Shown in pieces: positions 20,830 through 31,143 of a stretch of 64,000 bases of DNA. Below the pieces are notes generated by a model. That model ran no database searches and was not told the origin of the DNA. It was given only the letters and a program-made list of their open reading frames with translations. The position numbers and the translations under genes were made by a program. Positions within the stretch are counted from its first letter, which is position 1. Each line of letters begins with the position of its first letter. The stretch is taken from the NCBI GenBank assembly GCA_022842325.1, contig JALHPU010000017.1:1-64000 (forward strand), read 5' to 3'. The DNA comes from Sulfuritalea sp. GTDB taxonomy: Bacteria > Pseudomonadota > Gammaproteobacteria > Burkholderiales > Rhodocyclaceae.

Positions 20830-21393
20830 CTGAGTTCCCGAACTGAACTATCGAATTTCCTTGCCAGCATAGAACGGCGCGCCTTCAAGCAGGCCATGTT
20901 TGCCATTCGAAACGAGGAGACGGCGCTCGACATCGTTCAGGATGCCATGATGCGGCTTGCAGAAAAATACGGCGATCGGCCGGCCACCGAATGGCCAATG
21001 CTGTTTCAGCGAATCCTGCAAAATGCGATACGCGACAGTTACCGGCGTTCCAAGGTACGATCGCTGTGGACGACTCTGCTGTCCTCGCTTTCTGCCAACG
21101 ATGAAGACGAGACGGATCCGCTTGAAACTTTCACCGCAGACAACGAGTCAGATGGACTTGCAACACCACACCGTCAACTGGAGCGCGTGCAACTCCTTGG
21201 TGTTATTGAAAAAGAGATAGGAAAGCTGCCGCCACGTCAACGTGAAGCCTTCCTCATGCGTTACTGGGAGGAAATGGATATTGCCGAAACTGCCGCCGCG
21301 ATGGGATGCACCGAAGGGAGCGTAAAAACGCACTGTTCGCGCGCCACTCACACTCTTGCAACGGCACTTAAGGCGAAGGGCATAGAACTATGA
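20830..21393 (+). CDS. RNA polymerase sigma factor (sigma-70 family, ECF-like), apparent CTG start
   Basis: A sigma factor with region 2 (ALDIVQDAMMRLAEKYGD, then FQRILQNAIRDSYRR) and region 4 (IEKEIGKLPPRQREAFLMRYWEEMDIAETAAAMGCTEGSVKTHCSRATHTL). The first ATG in frame (20896) would remove the start of region 2. The frame is open back to 20800, and the residues before that ATG (SSRTELSNFLASIERRAFKQA) read as genuine protein. A CTG at 20830 has GGAG six bases upstream, giving 187 aa. The DUF3619 gene overlaps by four bases (ATGA) and could encode its membrane partner, as anti-sigma genes do. Promoter targets unknown. Confidence 0.8.
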   Translation: MSSRTELSNFLASIERRAFKQAMFAIRNEETALDIVQDAMMRLAEKYGDRPATEWPMLFQRILQNAIRDSYRRSKVRSLWTTLLSSLSANDEDETDPLETFTADNESDGLATPHRQLERVQLLGVIEKEIGKLPPRQREAFLMRYWEEMDIAETAAAMGCTEGSVKTHCSRATHTLATALKAKGIEL

Positions 21394-21776
21394 AGCAGGA
21401 TACCGAATTCGGCTACAAGGCAAGGCAGATTCTCAATCACGGGGTGGACAGCCTGGACGGGAAGGTTCTTGCTCGCCTGAGTGAGGCTCGCCAAGCGGCC
21501 CTGAACAGTCAGCGAGTGGCAGTACGCGGGCTTCGGCTCGCAGGCATTGGATACAGTGTCGAGTCCAGAATTTTCCCGTATGCCCGTAGCGTCCTCGCCG
21601 TGATCGCGTTGGTCATTGGCGCCACGGGAACTCATTACTGGAATGCTTTTGAACAGGCTCAGGAATTCGAGGAAATCGACAGCGCCCTACTTGCCGACGA
21701 ACTGCCCCCTTCAGCATATCTTGATCGCGGCTTCCACGCATGGCTAGAGCGCGCTTCGGACTCGCCCTCGCAGTAG
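21390..21776 (+). CDS. DUF3619 membrane protein
   Basis: A 128-aa protein with one membrane helix (about residues 68-85, YARSVLAVIALVIGATGTHYW), an N-terminal cytoplasmic part with GYKARQILNHGVDSLDGKVLARLSEARQAAL, and a short C-terminal periplasmic part. The N-terminal pattern is that of DUF3619, a betaproteobacterial family encoded next to this type of sigma factor. Overlap with the sigma gene (ATGA) and topology suggest an anti-sigma role; this is inference, and no zinc-binding motif is present. The 3' end overlaps the DUF3106 gene by 37 bases. Confidence 0.85.
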   Translation: MKQDTEFGYKARQILNHGVDSLDGKVLARLSEARQAALNSQRVAVRGLRLAGIGYSVESRIFPYARSVLAVIALVIGATGTHYWNAFEQAQEFEEIDSALLADELPPSAYLDRGFHAWLERASDSPSQ

Positions 21777-22273
21777 CGCTTTGGCTGGCTGCCCCGTTCA
21801 GCCATGCAGTCATTGCACCCCCGCTTTCACAGCCATCATGGAGTGAACTAAGCGCGGAGCAAAAGCGTGTTCTGGCTCCGCTTTCGGGCGAGTGGGACAA
21901 AATGGATGGGTTCCGTCGCAAGAAGTGGCTGGGTATTGCCCAGCGCTACCAATCCCTTTCACCGGACGAGCAGGCCCGCATGCAGCGCCGAATGACGGCC
22001 TGGGCCAAACTCACGCCGGATGAGCGCAAGAGCGCCCGCGACCGCTACAAGTCCCTGCAGAAAGCTCCTCCGGAAAAGAAGGAAGCAGTGAAGCAGAAAT
22101 GGGAGGAATACAAAGTTCTTCCCGAGAGTGAAAAGGCCCGCCTCAAAGCCGAAGCCGCGCGAAAGCCAACGCCCCGCCCCGCACCCTCCAAGGCCGCCGT
22201 TGCTCCGCAAGCGCCTCCCGCTGCAAACTCCCTGCGACCGGTGGCCCCGGAGGGCCCAGCCGCGGTTCGCTGA
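21740..22273 (+). CDS. DUF3106 secreted protein
   Basis: A 177-aa protein with an N-terminal signal peptide (LALAVALWLAAPFSHA, cleavage near residue 24). The mature part consists of short helical repeats (WSELSAEQKRVLAPLSGEWDKM, YQSLSPDEQARMQRRMTAWAKLTPDERKSARDRY), the DUF3106 pattern, and a Pro/Ala-rich tail. It probably acts in the periplasm, in the same unit as the sigma factor and DUF3619. Repeats with L-S/T-x2-E resemble the CpxP/Spy type, so an envelope-stress role is a reasonable guess. Confidence 0.85.
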   Translation: MARARFGLALAVALWLAAPFSHAVIAPPLSQPSWSELSAEQKRVLAPLSGEWDKMDGFRRKKWLGIAQRYQSLSPDEQARMQRRMTAWAKLTPDERKSARDRYKSLQKAPPEKKEAVKQKWEEYKVLPESEKARLKAEAARKPTPRPAPSKAAVAPQAPPAANSLRPVAPEGPAAVR

Positions 22274-22281
22274 TCTGCAGA

Positions 22282-22710
22282 ATGGCAGCTCCCGGGATTC
22301 AACTGCCGAGCCTCGGTCGGCGCATAGCGAGCATGGCTTACGAGAGCCTGCTTCTGCTTGGAGTGCTTTCGGTATTCTTTCTATTGCCGCACGTTGTCTT
22401 GGGTATTGGCTTCAACATCGCATTGCCCGGTTGGATGCTGATCGTCCATGTCTTCATCCTGCTCGGCGGCTATTTCGTCTGGTATTGGCAGCATGGCGGG
22501 CAGACCCTGGCGATGCAGACTTGGAAAGTGCAGATTTCAACGCCGAGCGGAGCGAAACCCTCCCTGGCGCAACTGATCCTGCGCTACGTGCTTTCCTGGC
22601 TCAGTCTCCTCGCCCTGGGCGTGGGACTGCTCTGGGCACTTGTCGACCCGGATAGCCAATTCCTGCATGACCGACTGGCCGGTACGCGATTGATATTCAA
22701 ACAAAACTAG
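22282..22710 (+). CDS. RDD family membrane protein
   Basis: A 142-aa RDD-family protein with three membrane segments: residues about 14-40 (SMAYESLLLLGVLSVFFLLPHVV), 45-72 and 100-122. It has the Arg before helix 1 (PSLGRRIASMAYE) and HDRLAGTRLIF at the C-terminus. The second D of the RDD motif is replaced by E in the first helix. It follows DUF3106 by 8 bases and closes the sigma-factor unit. Converges on lptG. Family function is poorly known (transport or Na+/H+ related). Confidence 0.88.
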   Translation: MAAPGIQLPSLGRRIASMAYESLLLLGVLSVFFLLPHVVLGIGFNIALPGWMLIVHVFILLGGYFVWYWQHGGQTLAMQTWKVQISTPSGAKPSLAQLILRYVLSWLSLLALGVGLLWALVDPDSQFLHDRLAGTRLIFKQN

Positions 22711-22716
22711 TTCAAA

Positions 22717-23796
22717 TCAGCGTCGCTCGACCCACCAGAGCATACCGGCGGCAGTAAGCAGGAAAAGCACGCTTGGTGTTATCGCAGAAAAAAACGGCGG
22801 CCAGCTGTTGATTACGCCAAGACTGGAGAACAGTCCATTCAGCATGTGGAAACCAATCCCGAGCATGATCCCGGCAAATACCCGAATGCTGACGGCCCCC
22901 ATCCGATCCTGCATGTACGCGAATGGCAGTGCCAGTGCCATCATCACCAGTGCGGCCAGAGGATAGATCAGTTTTTTCCACATCGCGATATCGTAGCGAT
23001 CGGTCTTTTGCTGATTTCCGCTCAAGTGACGCACAAAGAGATATAGATTCACCAGCGACATGCGCTCCGGAACCACCAGGAGCACTGCCAGCAAATCGGG
23101 ACTCAGTCCAGACTTCCAGTTCAGTTCGCGGAATCTTTCGACATGGGCCGCATCCCCCGAAAACACGGTGCGGACAACTCCATCCAATAGCCAGTTTCCA
23201 TCCCTGATGTAGCTACCTCGCTCCGCCTGACTGATCGAAAGCAGTTGAAACCTGTCATCGAACTCAAAAATCCGAACATTTTGCAATGACGCGTCCGGAA
23301 GCACCTCGCGCACATTTACGAACGAGCGCTCGTCCTTGACCCACAGGCCGGAGCGAAACTCCTGCGCCACCATCGAACCCATGGCCCTGAGTCTGAGTTG
23401 CTGGGCCGCACGCTCGGCGGGTGGGGCGACCAGTTCGCCCATCAGCAGCGTCAAGACGACGAACACCATGCCGATCTTGGCCAAGGTAAACAGCAAATCT
23501 CTCGTTGACAATCCGGCCGCACGCAGCACGGTGATCTCGGAATGCCGCGCAAGAACTGTCAGGGCATACAGCGTGCCTATCAGTACGCCGATCGGGAACA
23601 GTTCGTAGAGCCGCCCCGGCAGGGTCAGGGCCACGTAGCCCAGCGCATGCTGAATCTGGTAGCCGCCTTTGCCGATGCTTTCAAGCTGATGGATCAAGTC
23701 GAAGAATGCAAAAAGCATCAGAAAGGCCACCAATACCAATCCGGTAGCCGCATAGATTTCACGCGCCAGGTGGCGTTCGTATAGCTTTAACGCCAC
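22717..23796 (-). CDS. lptG: LPS export ABC transporter permease LptG
   Basis: A 359-aa inner-membrane permease that, with LptF and LptB, extracts lipopolysaccharide for transport to the outer membrane. It has six membrane helices in two groups of three and a large periplasmic beta-jellyroll between (about 130-260). It starts VALKLYERHLAREIYAATGLV, the family start. I place the start at GTG 23796, which overlaps lptF by 10 bases; the upstream frame continues 41 codons inside lptF but is non-homologous. The next Met is far too late. C-terminus GMLWWVERR is complete. Confidence 0.93.
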   Translation of the reverse strand: MALKLYERHLAREIYAATGLVLVAFLMLFAFFDLIHQLESIGKGGYQIQHALGYVALTLPGRLYELFPIGVLIGTLYALTVLARHSEITVLRAAGLSTRDLLFTLAKIGMVFVVLTLLMGELVAPPAERAAQQLRLRAMGSMVAQEFRSGLWVKDERSFVNVREVLPDASLQNVRIFEFDDRFQLLSISQAERGSYIRDGNWLLDGVVRTVFSGDAAHVERFRELNWKSGLSPDLLAVLLVVPERMSLVNLYLFVRHLSGNQQKTDRYDIAMWKKLIYPLAALVMMALALPFAYMQDRMGAVSIRVFAGIMLGIGFHMLNGLFSSLGVINSWPPFFSAITPSVLFLLTAAGMLWWVERR

Positions 23797-24869
23797 CGAA
23801 GCTTGCCCCAGGCTAGAGGATTCTGCCGGCGATAGAAGAGAATTACCAGGAGCAGGAACATGCCGACGTGCACGGCCCAAACGCCAATCTCGAACCGCAG
23901 CTTCCCCTGTGCGACCCATGCCTGGCTGACGCTCAACAAATTGCTATAAACCATATAGGTGAGCAGCGCAAAAACCAGGTTATTGGTTCGTCCGGCGCGC
24001 GGATTGACGAAGGCCAGGGGTATTGCCAGCACGGCCAGATTCAACGCCGCCAAGGGCAGCCCCAGACGCCACAGCAACTCGGCCAGATATGTTGGCTGCG
24101 GATCCCGTATCAGTTCCCACAATGGTTTGGTACGGGGCGAATCCTCGAAGCCACGTGCCTCCTTGGTCTCGATGCGCAAGGCATAGCGTTCGAACTCCAT
24201 CACCCGATACTCCGCAGTTCCAGCGGTGCCTTCGTGACGACGTCCCTTGTCGAGCACGAGAAAGCGATCACCATTCGGCATGGTTTCGGTATGGCCATGA
24301 GCCGTCGCCATCACTCCAAGACGTCCCTGCTGAATCGAACTGATGAAAACATTCTTCACCTGTCCATCTTCACCGGCCACACCTTCGACGAAAAATACCC
24401 GGTCCGCCGCCGCCGACTCGTTGAACGAACCTGGCGACACCCGGGCCACATCGTCCCGCTGGTCCATATTTTGACGAAACGCCTCGGCTTTTTGGTTTGC
24501 CCATGGAGCCAGCAACAGTGAGAGCAGCGCTATGACAATTATCGGCGGCCCGACAAACTTCAACACCGGCTTGATCCAAGCCGTCAAAGGTATGCCCGAT
24601 GCCAGCCAGACCACCATTTCCGAGTCGCGATACCAACGCGACAAGGTCATCAATATGGCGACAAAGAGCGTCAGGGAAAGCAACACCGGAAGGTAGCCTA
24701 TTGCCCGAAAGCCGAGTAGCGCAACGACCGCTTCAGAGGCCAGCCTGCCTCCTGCTGCGTCGCCCAGCAGACGAATCAACTGGGTAGTCATCAGGATCGC
24801 AAAGAGTGCAACAAAGACCGCAGCCGCGGTATGGGTGAACTCGCGAATTGCGGCGCGCTGAAAGATCAT
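23787..24869 (-). CDS. lptF: LPS export ABC transporter permease LptF
   Basis: A 360-aa partner of LptG, starting MIFQRAAIREFTHTAAAVFVALFAI with the usual six helices and a central periplasmic domain (QNVFISS-like region VKNVFISSIQQGRLGVMATAHG). The TTQLIRLLGDAAGGRL segment after helix 1 is typical. lptF-lptG is divergent from pepA, the standard arrangement in betaproteobacteria. Confidence 0.94.
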   Translation of the reverse strand: MIFQRAAIREFTHTAAAVFVALFAILMTTQLIRLLGDAAGGRLASEAVVALLGFRAIGYLPVLLSLTLFVAILMTLSRWYRDSEMVVWLASGIPLTAWIKPVLKFVGPPIIVIALLSLLLAPWANQKAEAFRQNMDQRDDVARVSPGSFNESAAADRVFFVEGVAGEDGQVKNVFISSIQQGRLGVMATAHGHTETMPNGDRFLVLDKGRRHEGTAGTAEYRVMEFERYALRIETKEARGFEDSPRTKPLWELIRDPQPTYLAELLWRLGLPLAALNLAVLAIPLAFVNPRAGRTNNLVFALLTYMVYSNLLSVSQAWVAQGKLRFEIGVWAVHVGMFLLLVILFYRRQNPLAWGKLRWR

Positions 24870-24990
24870 CTTATGACCGCAGTACGGCTTTTGACTTTTG
24901 GGGAAAACTTGGAGAATAATGACAACATAGGAGAAAGTGACTCAAAATAGAACGATTTCTTCATTCTCCATGCGTCGAAAGGTGACAATT

Positions 24991-26514
24991 TTGGAATTTA
25001 GCATAAAAAGCGGAAGCCCGGAAAAGCAGCGCAGCGCCTGCGTCGTAGTCGGCGTCTTCGAACCAAGAAAGCTGTCTGCGGCAGCGGAAATTGTAGACCA
25101 CGCCGCAAAGCAGTTTCTGAGCGACATTCTGCGTCGCGGCGACATGGAGGGCAAGCCAGGTACCAGTCTGCTACTGCATGGCGTTCCAGGTGTCGAAGCA
25201 GATCGTGTCCTGCTTGTGGGGCTGGGAAAGGAAAAGGAATTCCGCGAAAAGGAATACCGGGCAGCCATGGCGACCGCGGTGCGACAGTTGAACGAAACCG
25301 GCGGCTTCGACGGGACGCTCTACCTGACCGAACTCTCGGTAAAGAAACGCGATGTCGCCTGGAAGGTCCGGCAGGCAGCGCTTGTGGTGCAGGAAACCCT
25401 GTACCGATTCGACCGCCTGAAGTCGAAGAAGGAAGAAGTGCGCCGGCCGCTGCGAAAACTGACGTTCTGCGTCACTCGCCGCAACGAACTGGCCATCGCC
25501 GAAGCCGCCCTCGCCGAAGGACTGGCAATCGCGGCCGGAATGGGGCTCGCCAAGGATCTCGGCAATCTGCCCGGCAACATCTGCACGCCAAGCTATCTTG
25601 CCGACCAGGCCAGGCAGCTCGGGAAGTCGCACGGGCTGAATGTCGACGTCCTCGACCGCGGCGACATGGAAAAGCTCGGCATGAACACCTTGCTGTCGGT
25701 CGCCAGAGGGTCGCACGAGCCGCCCAAATTCATCGTCCTGCGCCATTCCGGAGGCGCGTCCGGATCAAAGCCCGTGGTACTGGTCGGCAAGGGCATTACC
25801 TTCGACTCGGGAGGTATTTCGCTCAAGCCAGGGCAGGAAATGGATGAAATGAAGTACGACATGTGCGGCGCTGCCAGCGTACTCGGCACGCTCAAGGCAG
25901 TTGCCCTGATGAAGTTGCCGCTCAATGTCATCGGCGTCATCCCGTCGACGGAAAACATGCCCGGCGGTGCGGCCACCAAACCGGGCGATGTAATCACGTC
26001 GATGTCGGGCCAGACTGTTGAAATCCTCAACACCGACGCCGAAGGTCGCCTGATACTGTGCGACGCCCTGACTTATGTCGAACGCTTCGACCCCGAGTGC
26101 GTGGTGGACATTGCAACCCTCACCGGAGCCTGCGTCATTGCGCTGGGTCACGTCACCACCGGTCTGCTGGCCAACAATGACGGACTTGCAAGGGAACTTC
26201 TCGATGCCGGTCACGATTCCTACGACCGGGCCTGGCAGTTGCCGCTGTGGGATGACTATCAGGAACAGTTGAAGAGCAACTTCGCCGATATGGCGAATAT
26301 CGGTGGTCGTCCGGCCGGCACCATCACCGCCGCATGCTTTCTCTCCAGGTTTGCCGACAAGTACCATTGGGCTCATCTCGATATCGCGGGTACCGCCTGG
26401 CGCTCCGGCAAGGAGAAAGGGGCGACCGGGCGACCGGTTCCCTTGCTCAGCCAGTTTCTGATGGATCGAGCAGCCAGGGTCGCGAAGCCGACGGGCAAGC
26501 GCAAGCGCGGATGA
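24991..26514 (+). CDS. pepA: Leucyl aminopeptidase (M17)
   Basis: A 507-aa hexameric two-metal aminopeptidase; in E. coli PepA also binds DNA. Metal and catalytic motifs are intact: [26 protein letters not shown] and the signature NTDAEGRL. Earlier in-frame ATGs exist at 24937 and 24970, but neither has a ribosome site. The homologous start [15 protein letters not shown] begins at TTG 24991, which has AAGGTGA just upstream. I take TTG. The stop overlaps holC (ATGA), as usual. Confidence 0.95.
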   Translation: MEFSIKSGSPEKQRSACVVVGVFEPRKLSAAAEIVDHAAKQFLSDILRRGDMEGKPGTSLLLHGVPGVEADRVLLVGLGKEKEFREKEYRAAMATAVRQLNETGGFDGTLYLTELSVKKRDVAWKVRQAALVVQETLYRFDRLKSKKEEVRRPLRKLTFCVTRRNELAIAEAALAEGLAIAAGMGLAKDLGNLPGNICTPSYLADQARQLGKSHGLNVDVLDRGDMEKLGMNTLLSVARGSHEPPKFIVLRHSGGASGSKPVVLVGKGITFDSGGISLKPGQEMDEMKYDMCGAASVLGTLKAVALMKLPLNVIGVIPSTENMPGGAATKPGDVITSMSGQTVEILNTDAEGRLILCDALTYVERFDPECVVDIATLTGACVIALGHVTTGLLANNDGLARELLDAGHDSYDRAWQLPLWDDYQEQLKSNFADMANIGGRPAGTITAACFLSRFADKYHWAHLDIAGTAWRSGKEKGATGRPVPLLSQFLMDRAARVAKPTGKRKRG

Positions 26515-26939
26515 CACAAATCAGTTTTCTCCACGGTGCACACGATCGGCTGCAGGTGATTGCCCAGTGGCTAGGCATTGCCAGCAGCCAGGGTAGACGG
26601 GTGCTGGTATATGCGCCGACTGGCGAACGGAGCGAGCAATTGAGCCGTCTGCTCTGGATGCACCCGGCCAACGGTTTCATACCGCACTGCCTCGCCAACG
26701 ACAGACTGGCCGCCGAAACGCCTATCGTCCTTGCCGCCGCGATCGAACAGCCATTGCACGATGAATGCCTGTTGAACCTGTCGGATGAGATTCCGCCCGG
26801 CTTCAGCCGCTTCCAGCAATTGGTCGAAGTCGTCAGCGCCGAAGAAAGCGTCAGACTGCCCGGGCGCGAGCGCTTCCGCTTCTATCGCGAACGCGGTTAC
26901 CCCCTGGAAGCCCGGGACATATCCGGAGGCCTCGGATAA
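26511..26939 (+). CDS. holC: DNA polymerase III chi subunit
   Basis: A 142-aa clamp-loader accessory protein that links the polymerase to single-strand binding protein. The family pattern is [22 protein letters not shown], then [30 protein letters not shown] and [10 protein letters not shown]. The ATG overlaps the pepA stop. The longer frame from 26334 lies inside pepA and is rejected. Length is typical. Confidence 0.93.
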   Translation: MTQISFLHGAHDRLQVIAQWLGIASSQGRRVLVYAPTGERSEQLSRLLWMHPANGFIPHCLANDRLAAETPIVLAAAIEQPLHDECLLNLSDEIPPGFSRFQQLVEVVSAEESVRLPGRERFRFYRERGYPLEARDISGGLG

Positions 26940-27332
26940 ATGGCTGATGACAACACCGATGATCTCCTGCTCAAGGCCGATGCGCTGATTCGCCGCAATC
27001 GGACCTATGTCGCCGGATCGCCGCCGGTATCGACGCCGAACCTTCCGACCGACGACGATTTGCCGGTCCTTACCGAGATCGTCACTGCACAGGAGGCAGC
27101 CCTTGCCACGGCACCACCTCACCTGCAACAGCATCTCGATGCACTACGCGAGGAACTTTCGCGCTGGCTGGATCAGGAACTGCCGCATGCCGTGCTGAAG
27201 GTCACGGACGGCCTGGCGGACCAACTAATGGGAGAACTCACCCATCAGGCCGAAAAGAACCTGCTCCCGCGCCTGATAGCCCGGCTGGATGGCACCGCAG
27301 CAGCCGAATCCGGGCCAGAGAAGACCGATTAG
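26940..27332 (+). CDS. Unknown 130-aa protein after holC
   Basis: The ATG directly abuts the holC stop, with no gap. The protein is acidic, with no signal peptide or membrane segment. Residues 1-55 are probably disordered (SPPVSTPNLPTDDDLPVLTEIV); 60-120 form amphipathic helices (LQQHLDALREELSRWLDQELPHAVLKVTDGLADQLMGELTHQAEKNLLPRLIARL). The pattern of an acidic linker and C-terminal helices recurs after holC in related genomes as I recall; no function is known. The usual follower valS is absent here. The 3' end overlaps the GST gene by four bases. Confidence 0.7.
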   Translation: MADDNTDDLLLKADALIRRNRTYVAGSPPVSTPNLPTDDDLPVLTEIVTAQEAALATAPPHLQQHLDALREELSRWLDQELPHAVLKVTDGLADQLMGELTHQAEKNLLPRLIARLDGTAAAESGPEKTD

Positions 27333-27937
27333 GCTGGCGGCAGGGTTTCCGAAAACGCTGCGCGTTGCATGAGTTTTTCGTGCAACACCGCAAGCTTGGG
27401 GAACTGCTCGGCCCACTTGATGTCGCCGAGCCGGAAGGAAACATAGGCCAGCGCACAGCCGACGGCAATATCCGCCAGCGAAAGGCTGTTGCCGTGGCAC
27501 CAAGGCTGCTCGCCCAATTCGTCGGACATGGCCTGCAAGGCCTGGAGCACCTTGCCGCGCTGGCGCTCTATCCAGGACAGACTCCGCTCGCCATCCGGAC
27601 GCCGCGACTCGAGGAATGCCGCAACCGCTGCATCAAGTACTCCATCCGCCAACGCCTCCCAACGCTTGACGCTGATGCGCTCCCGGCCTGAGGCGGGAAT
27701 CAGACGGTTATTCGGGGCGACGGCATCAAGATATTCGGCAATGACACGGGAGTCGTACAAGGTGCTGTCGTCGTCGAGAATGAGCACCGGTACCTTGCCC
27801 AGGGGATTGAGCGCGGCCACCTGATTGCCAGCTTCCCAGGGCGAATCGAGCACAAAATCGTAATCGATCTTCTTCTCTGCCAGCACGATACGAATCTTGC
27901 GGACATAGGGACTGGTCAGGGAGCCTATCAGTTTCAT
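27329..27937 (-). CDS. Glutathione S-transferase family protein
   Basis: A 202-aa protein with an N-terminal thioredoxin-fold domain (MKLIGSLTSPYVRKIRIVLAEKKIDYDF, then NPLGKVPVLILDDDSTLYDSRVIAEYLD) and a helical C-terminal domain with SLSLADIAVGCALAYVSFR. The conserved cis-Pro (KVPVL) and the DS glutathione contact are present. It resembles the beta-type GSTs. Convergent with the preceding gene; an independent unit. Confidence 0.9.
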   Translation of the reverse strand: MKLIGSLTSPYVRKIRIVLAEKKIDYDFVLDSPWEAGNQVAALNPLGKVPVLILDDDSTLYDSRVIAEYLDAVAPNNRLIPASGRERISVKRWEALADGVLDAAVAAFLESRRPDGERSLSWIERQRGKVLQALQAMSDELGEQPWCHGNSLSLADIAVGCALAYVSFRLGDIKWAEQFPKLAVLHEKLMQRAAFSETLPPA

Positions 27938-27973
27938 TTGGCGAACTCGTTTTGCGGGGCCGGGAAACTATAG

Positions 27974-29437
<1,464 letters not shown>

Positions 29438-29438
29438 C

Positions 29439-29768
29439 ATGGCGTTTGCCGACAATCTCAAACAACTGCCCCGCGTCTCGCATCTGGCAGCAATTCAGTT
29501 GCTGGATCGTGATGGCATTGTTGCCGCGACTATAGAAAACAAGCCCGGGCAAGCAGGCTCGCTTTCTATCTACAACCATTTGGGTCAAATCTACGGTGCG
29601 ATCACCGCGGAAGCTGCCAAAAAGGGGCTGGAACTGTATGCCGAGCATACCGACGACGCCCGCCAGAATCCCGGCAAACATCCCAATATCGACCGTCTGC
29701 TGGAACTGGTGGCCGATGGCAAGCAACTGCTGCGCGTCAAGCACGTCTTCGCCACCGGAATCGACTAG
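29439..29768 (+). CDS. DUF2322 family protein
   Basis: A 109-aa soluble protein that starts one base after the purB stop, so it is translated in the same unit. It matches DUF2322 in its central region (LLDRDGIVAATIENKPGQAGSLSIYNHLGQIYG and HPNIDRLLELVADGKQLLRVKHV). No function is known and no catalytic motif is apparent. Confidence 0.85.
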   Translation: MAFADNLKQLPRVSHLAAIQLLDRDGIVAATIENKPGQAGSLSIYNHLGQIYGAITAEAAKKGLELYAEHTDDARQNPGKHPNIDRLLELVADGKQLLRVKHVFATGID

Positions 29769-29925
29769 CCAACGTCTTCCGGTCGGCCGCGGCGCCCGCC
29801 ACTACACGGGTCTGTAACCCAAGTCACAAATCAATTGCCAGACGCATGGAATAATTTCCGGACGCCGGTCGTATACCGGATGCCGGTACCTGCTGGCCTT
29901 CCCCTCGACAGAAAAAGGAGTTCAT

Positions 29926-30396
29926 ATGAAATTCAACAAGATCGCCGTCGCAGCTCTCGCTATTGGCCTCTCCGGCCCAACTCTGGCACAAAACATCGGC
30001 AAGGCCGAAGACCAGATCCGCTGGCGCCAGTCGGTGATGCAGACTCTGGGCTGGAGCATGGGCCGCATCAAGGCCAACATCGAAGGCAGCTACAACAAGG
30101 ATCAGGTGATCCAGGCCGCGAACACCATTCAGGCGCTGGCCAACTCGGGATCAGGCGGGTTGTTCCAGCCGGGAACCGATACCGGCAAGGGCTGGCGCGA
30201 CACCAATGTAAAGCCGGAACTGTTCACCAATGCCGCCAAATTGCGGGAAGTCGGCATGGCTTACAACAAGGAAGCCAACGAAATGGCCAAAGTTGCCGCT
30301 GGCGGAGACGTTGCCGCGGTCAAGGCCCAGTTCGGCAATCTGGGCAAGGCCTGCAAGGGTTGCCATGACGAGTTCCGCAAGGAAGAGAAGAAGTAA
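29926..30396 (+). CDS. Cytochrome c' (c-prime)
   Basis: A 156-aa periplasmic high-spin cytochrome with a signal peptide (KIAVAALAIGLSGPTLA, cleavage near 21) and a single C-terminal haem site, CKGCH, near residue 146, in the typical ACKGCHDEFR context. The four-helix-bundle start is AEDQIRWRQSVMQTLGWSMGRIKANIEG. AAAAAGGAG precedes the ATG. Members bind NO and CO and are linked to NO defence. A cytochrome b561 gene converges on it, a common pairing across the c'/b561 families. Confidence 0.93.
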   Translation: MKFNKIAVAALAIGLSGPTLAQNIGKAEDQIRWRQSVMQTLGWSMGRIKANIEGSYNKDQVIQAANTIQALANSGSGGLFQPGTDTGKGWRDTNVKPELFTNAAKLREVGMAYNKEANEMAKVAAGGDVAAVKAQFGNLGKACKGCHDEFRKEEKK

Positions 30397-30423
30397 ATCG
30401 CAGGCAGCGCAAGAGAACGGCAC

Positions 30424-30461
30424 AAAACAAAACGGCCACCCGAAGGTGGCCGTTTTGTTTT
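30424..30461. terminator. Bidirectional terminator between cytochrome c' and cytochrome b
   Basis: A 17-bp perfect stem (AAAACAAAACGGCCACC with its complement, CGAA tetraloop) with A-tract on one side and TTTT on the other. It stops both converging genes, and the stop codon of the cytochrome b gene begins in its last bases. Confidence 0.88.
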
Positions 30462-31143
30462 ACCAGTTCGGTGCGGCGGTAGGCGCCGCAACAGGCGGGG
30501 GTAACGCAATCCAGGCGCCGCTGGCGCCGTAGGCGGCGCCCAGGGCAATCGCCAGCGCGACGCAGAAGGCCAGCGCTCCGCCACCCTTCGCCGTCTCGCC
30601 AGCGCCGTCCTTCCAGCCGGTGACCATGGGCATGATCAGGGTTTGCTTCCTGAAGCGGACGTAATAAGCGATGGCGCACAGGTGCGCAAGCACCAGCAGT
30701 ATCGTCAGCGGCTCGATCAGGCGATGGATGCCCGCCATCCGATCCGAGAATTCCTTGCCCACCAGCGCGTAGAGCGGCCCTTCGAAGGCGATGTCATCGT
30801 TGGCGAACAATCCGGTCGCCACCAGCAACGCCAGCGTGGCCAGCATCGCCAGCACCGACAGGGCGCCGAGCGGATTGTGTCCTTCGCCCTGCCACTGCCC
30901 GCGCAGATAGTCCCGGATGGCATGTGGCCCGCGCACGAACTGGGTGAAGCGCGCGTAAGTCGAACCGACAAAACCCCAAACCAGGCGAAATGCCAGCAGG
31001 CCGACCACGGTCACGCCGATGCGGCCATGCCAGACCATGGCATTGCCGCCGATCTTTACCGTGACGAAGGATCCGACCACGCAGAGCGCCAAAACCCAGT
31101 GAAACACCCGGGTCGGCAGATCCCAGACGCGGATGCGCTGCAT
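30460..31143 (-). CDS. Cytochrome b561-like membrane protein
   Basis: A 227-aa di-haem b-type cytochrome (cytochrome b561/Ni-Fe hydrogenase b type). It begins MQRIRVWDLPTRVFHWVLALCVVGS and has four or five membrane segments with His in FHW, MVWHGRIG and the LVLAHLCAIAYY helix. It likely passes electrons between quinones and a periplasmic c-type cytochrome. ATG 31143 overlaps the secF stop (ATGA), giving coupling to secF; an upstream in-frame extension lies inside secF and is rejected. Confidence 0.85.
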   Translation of the reverse strand: MQRIRVWDLPTRVFHWVLALCVVGSFVTVKIGGNAMVWHGRIGVTVVGLLAFRLVWGFVGSTYARFTQFVRGPHAIRDYLRGQWQGEGHNPLGALSVLAMLATLALLVATGLFANDDIAFEGPLYALVGKEFSDRMAGIHRLIEPLTILLVLAHLCAIAYYVRFRKQTLIMPMVTGWKDGAGETAKGGGALAFCVALAIALGAAYGASGAWIALPPPVAAPTAAPNW

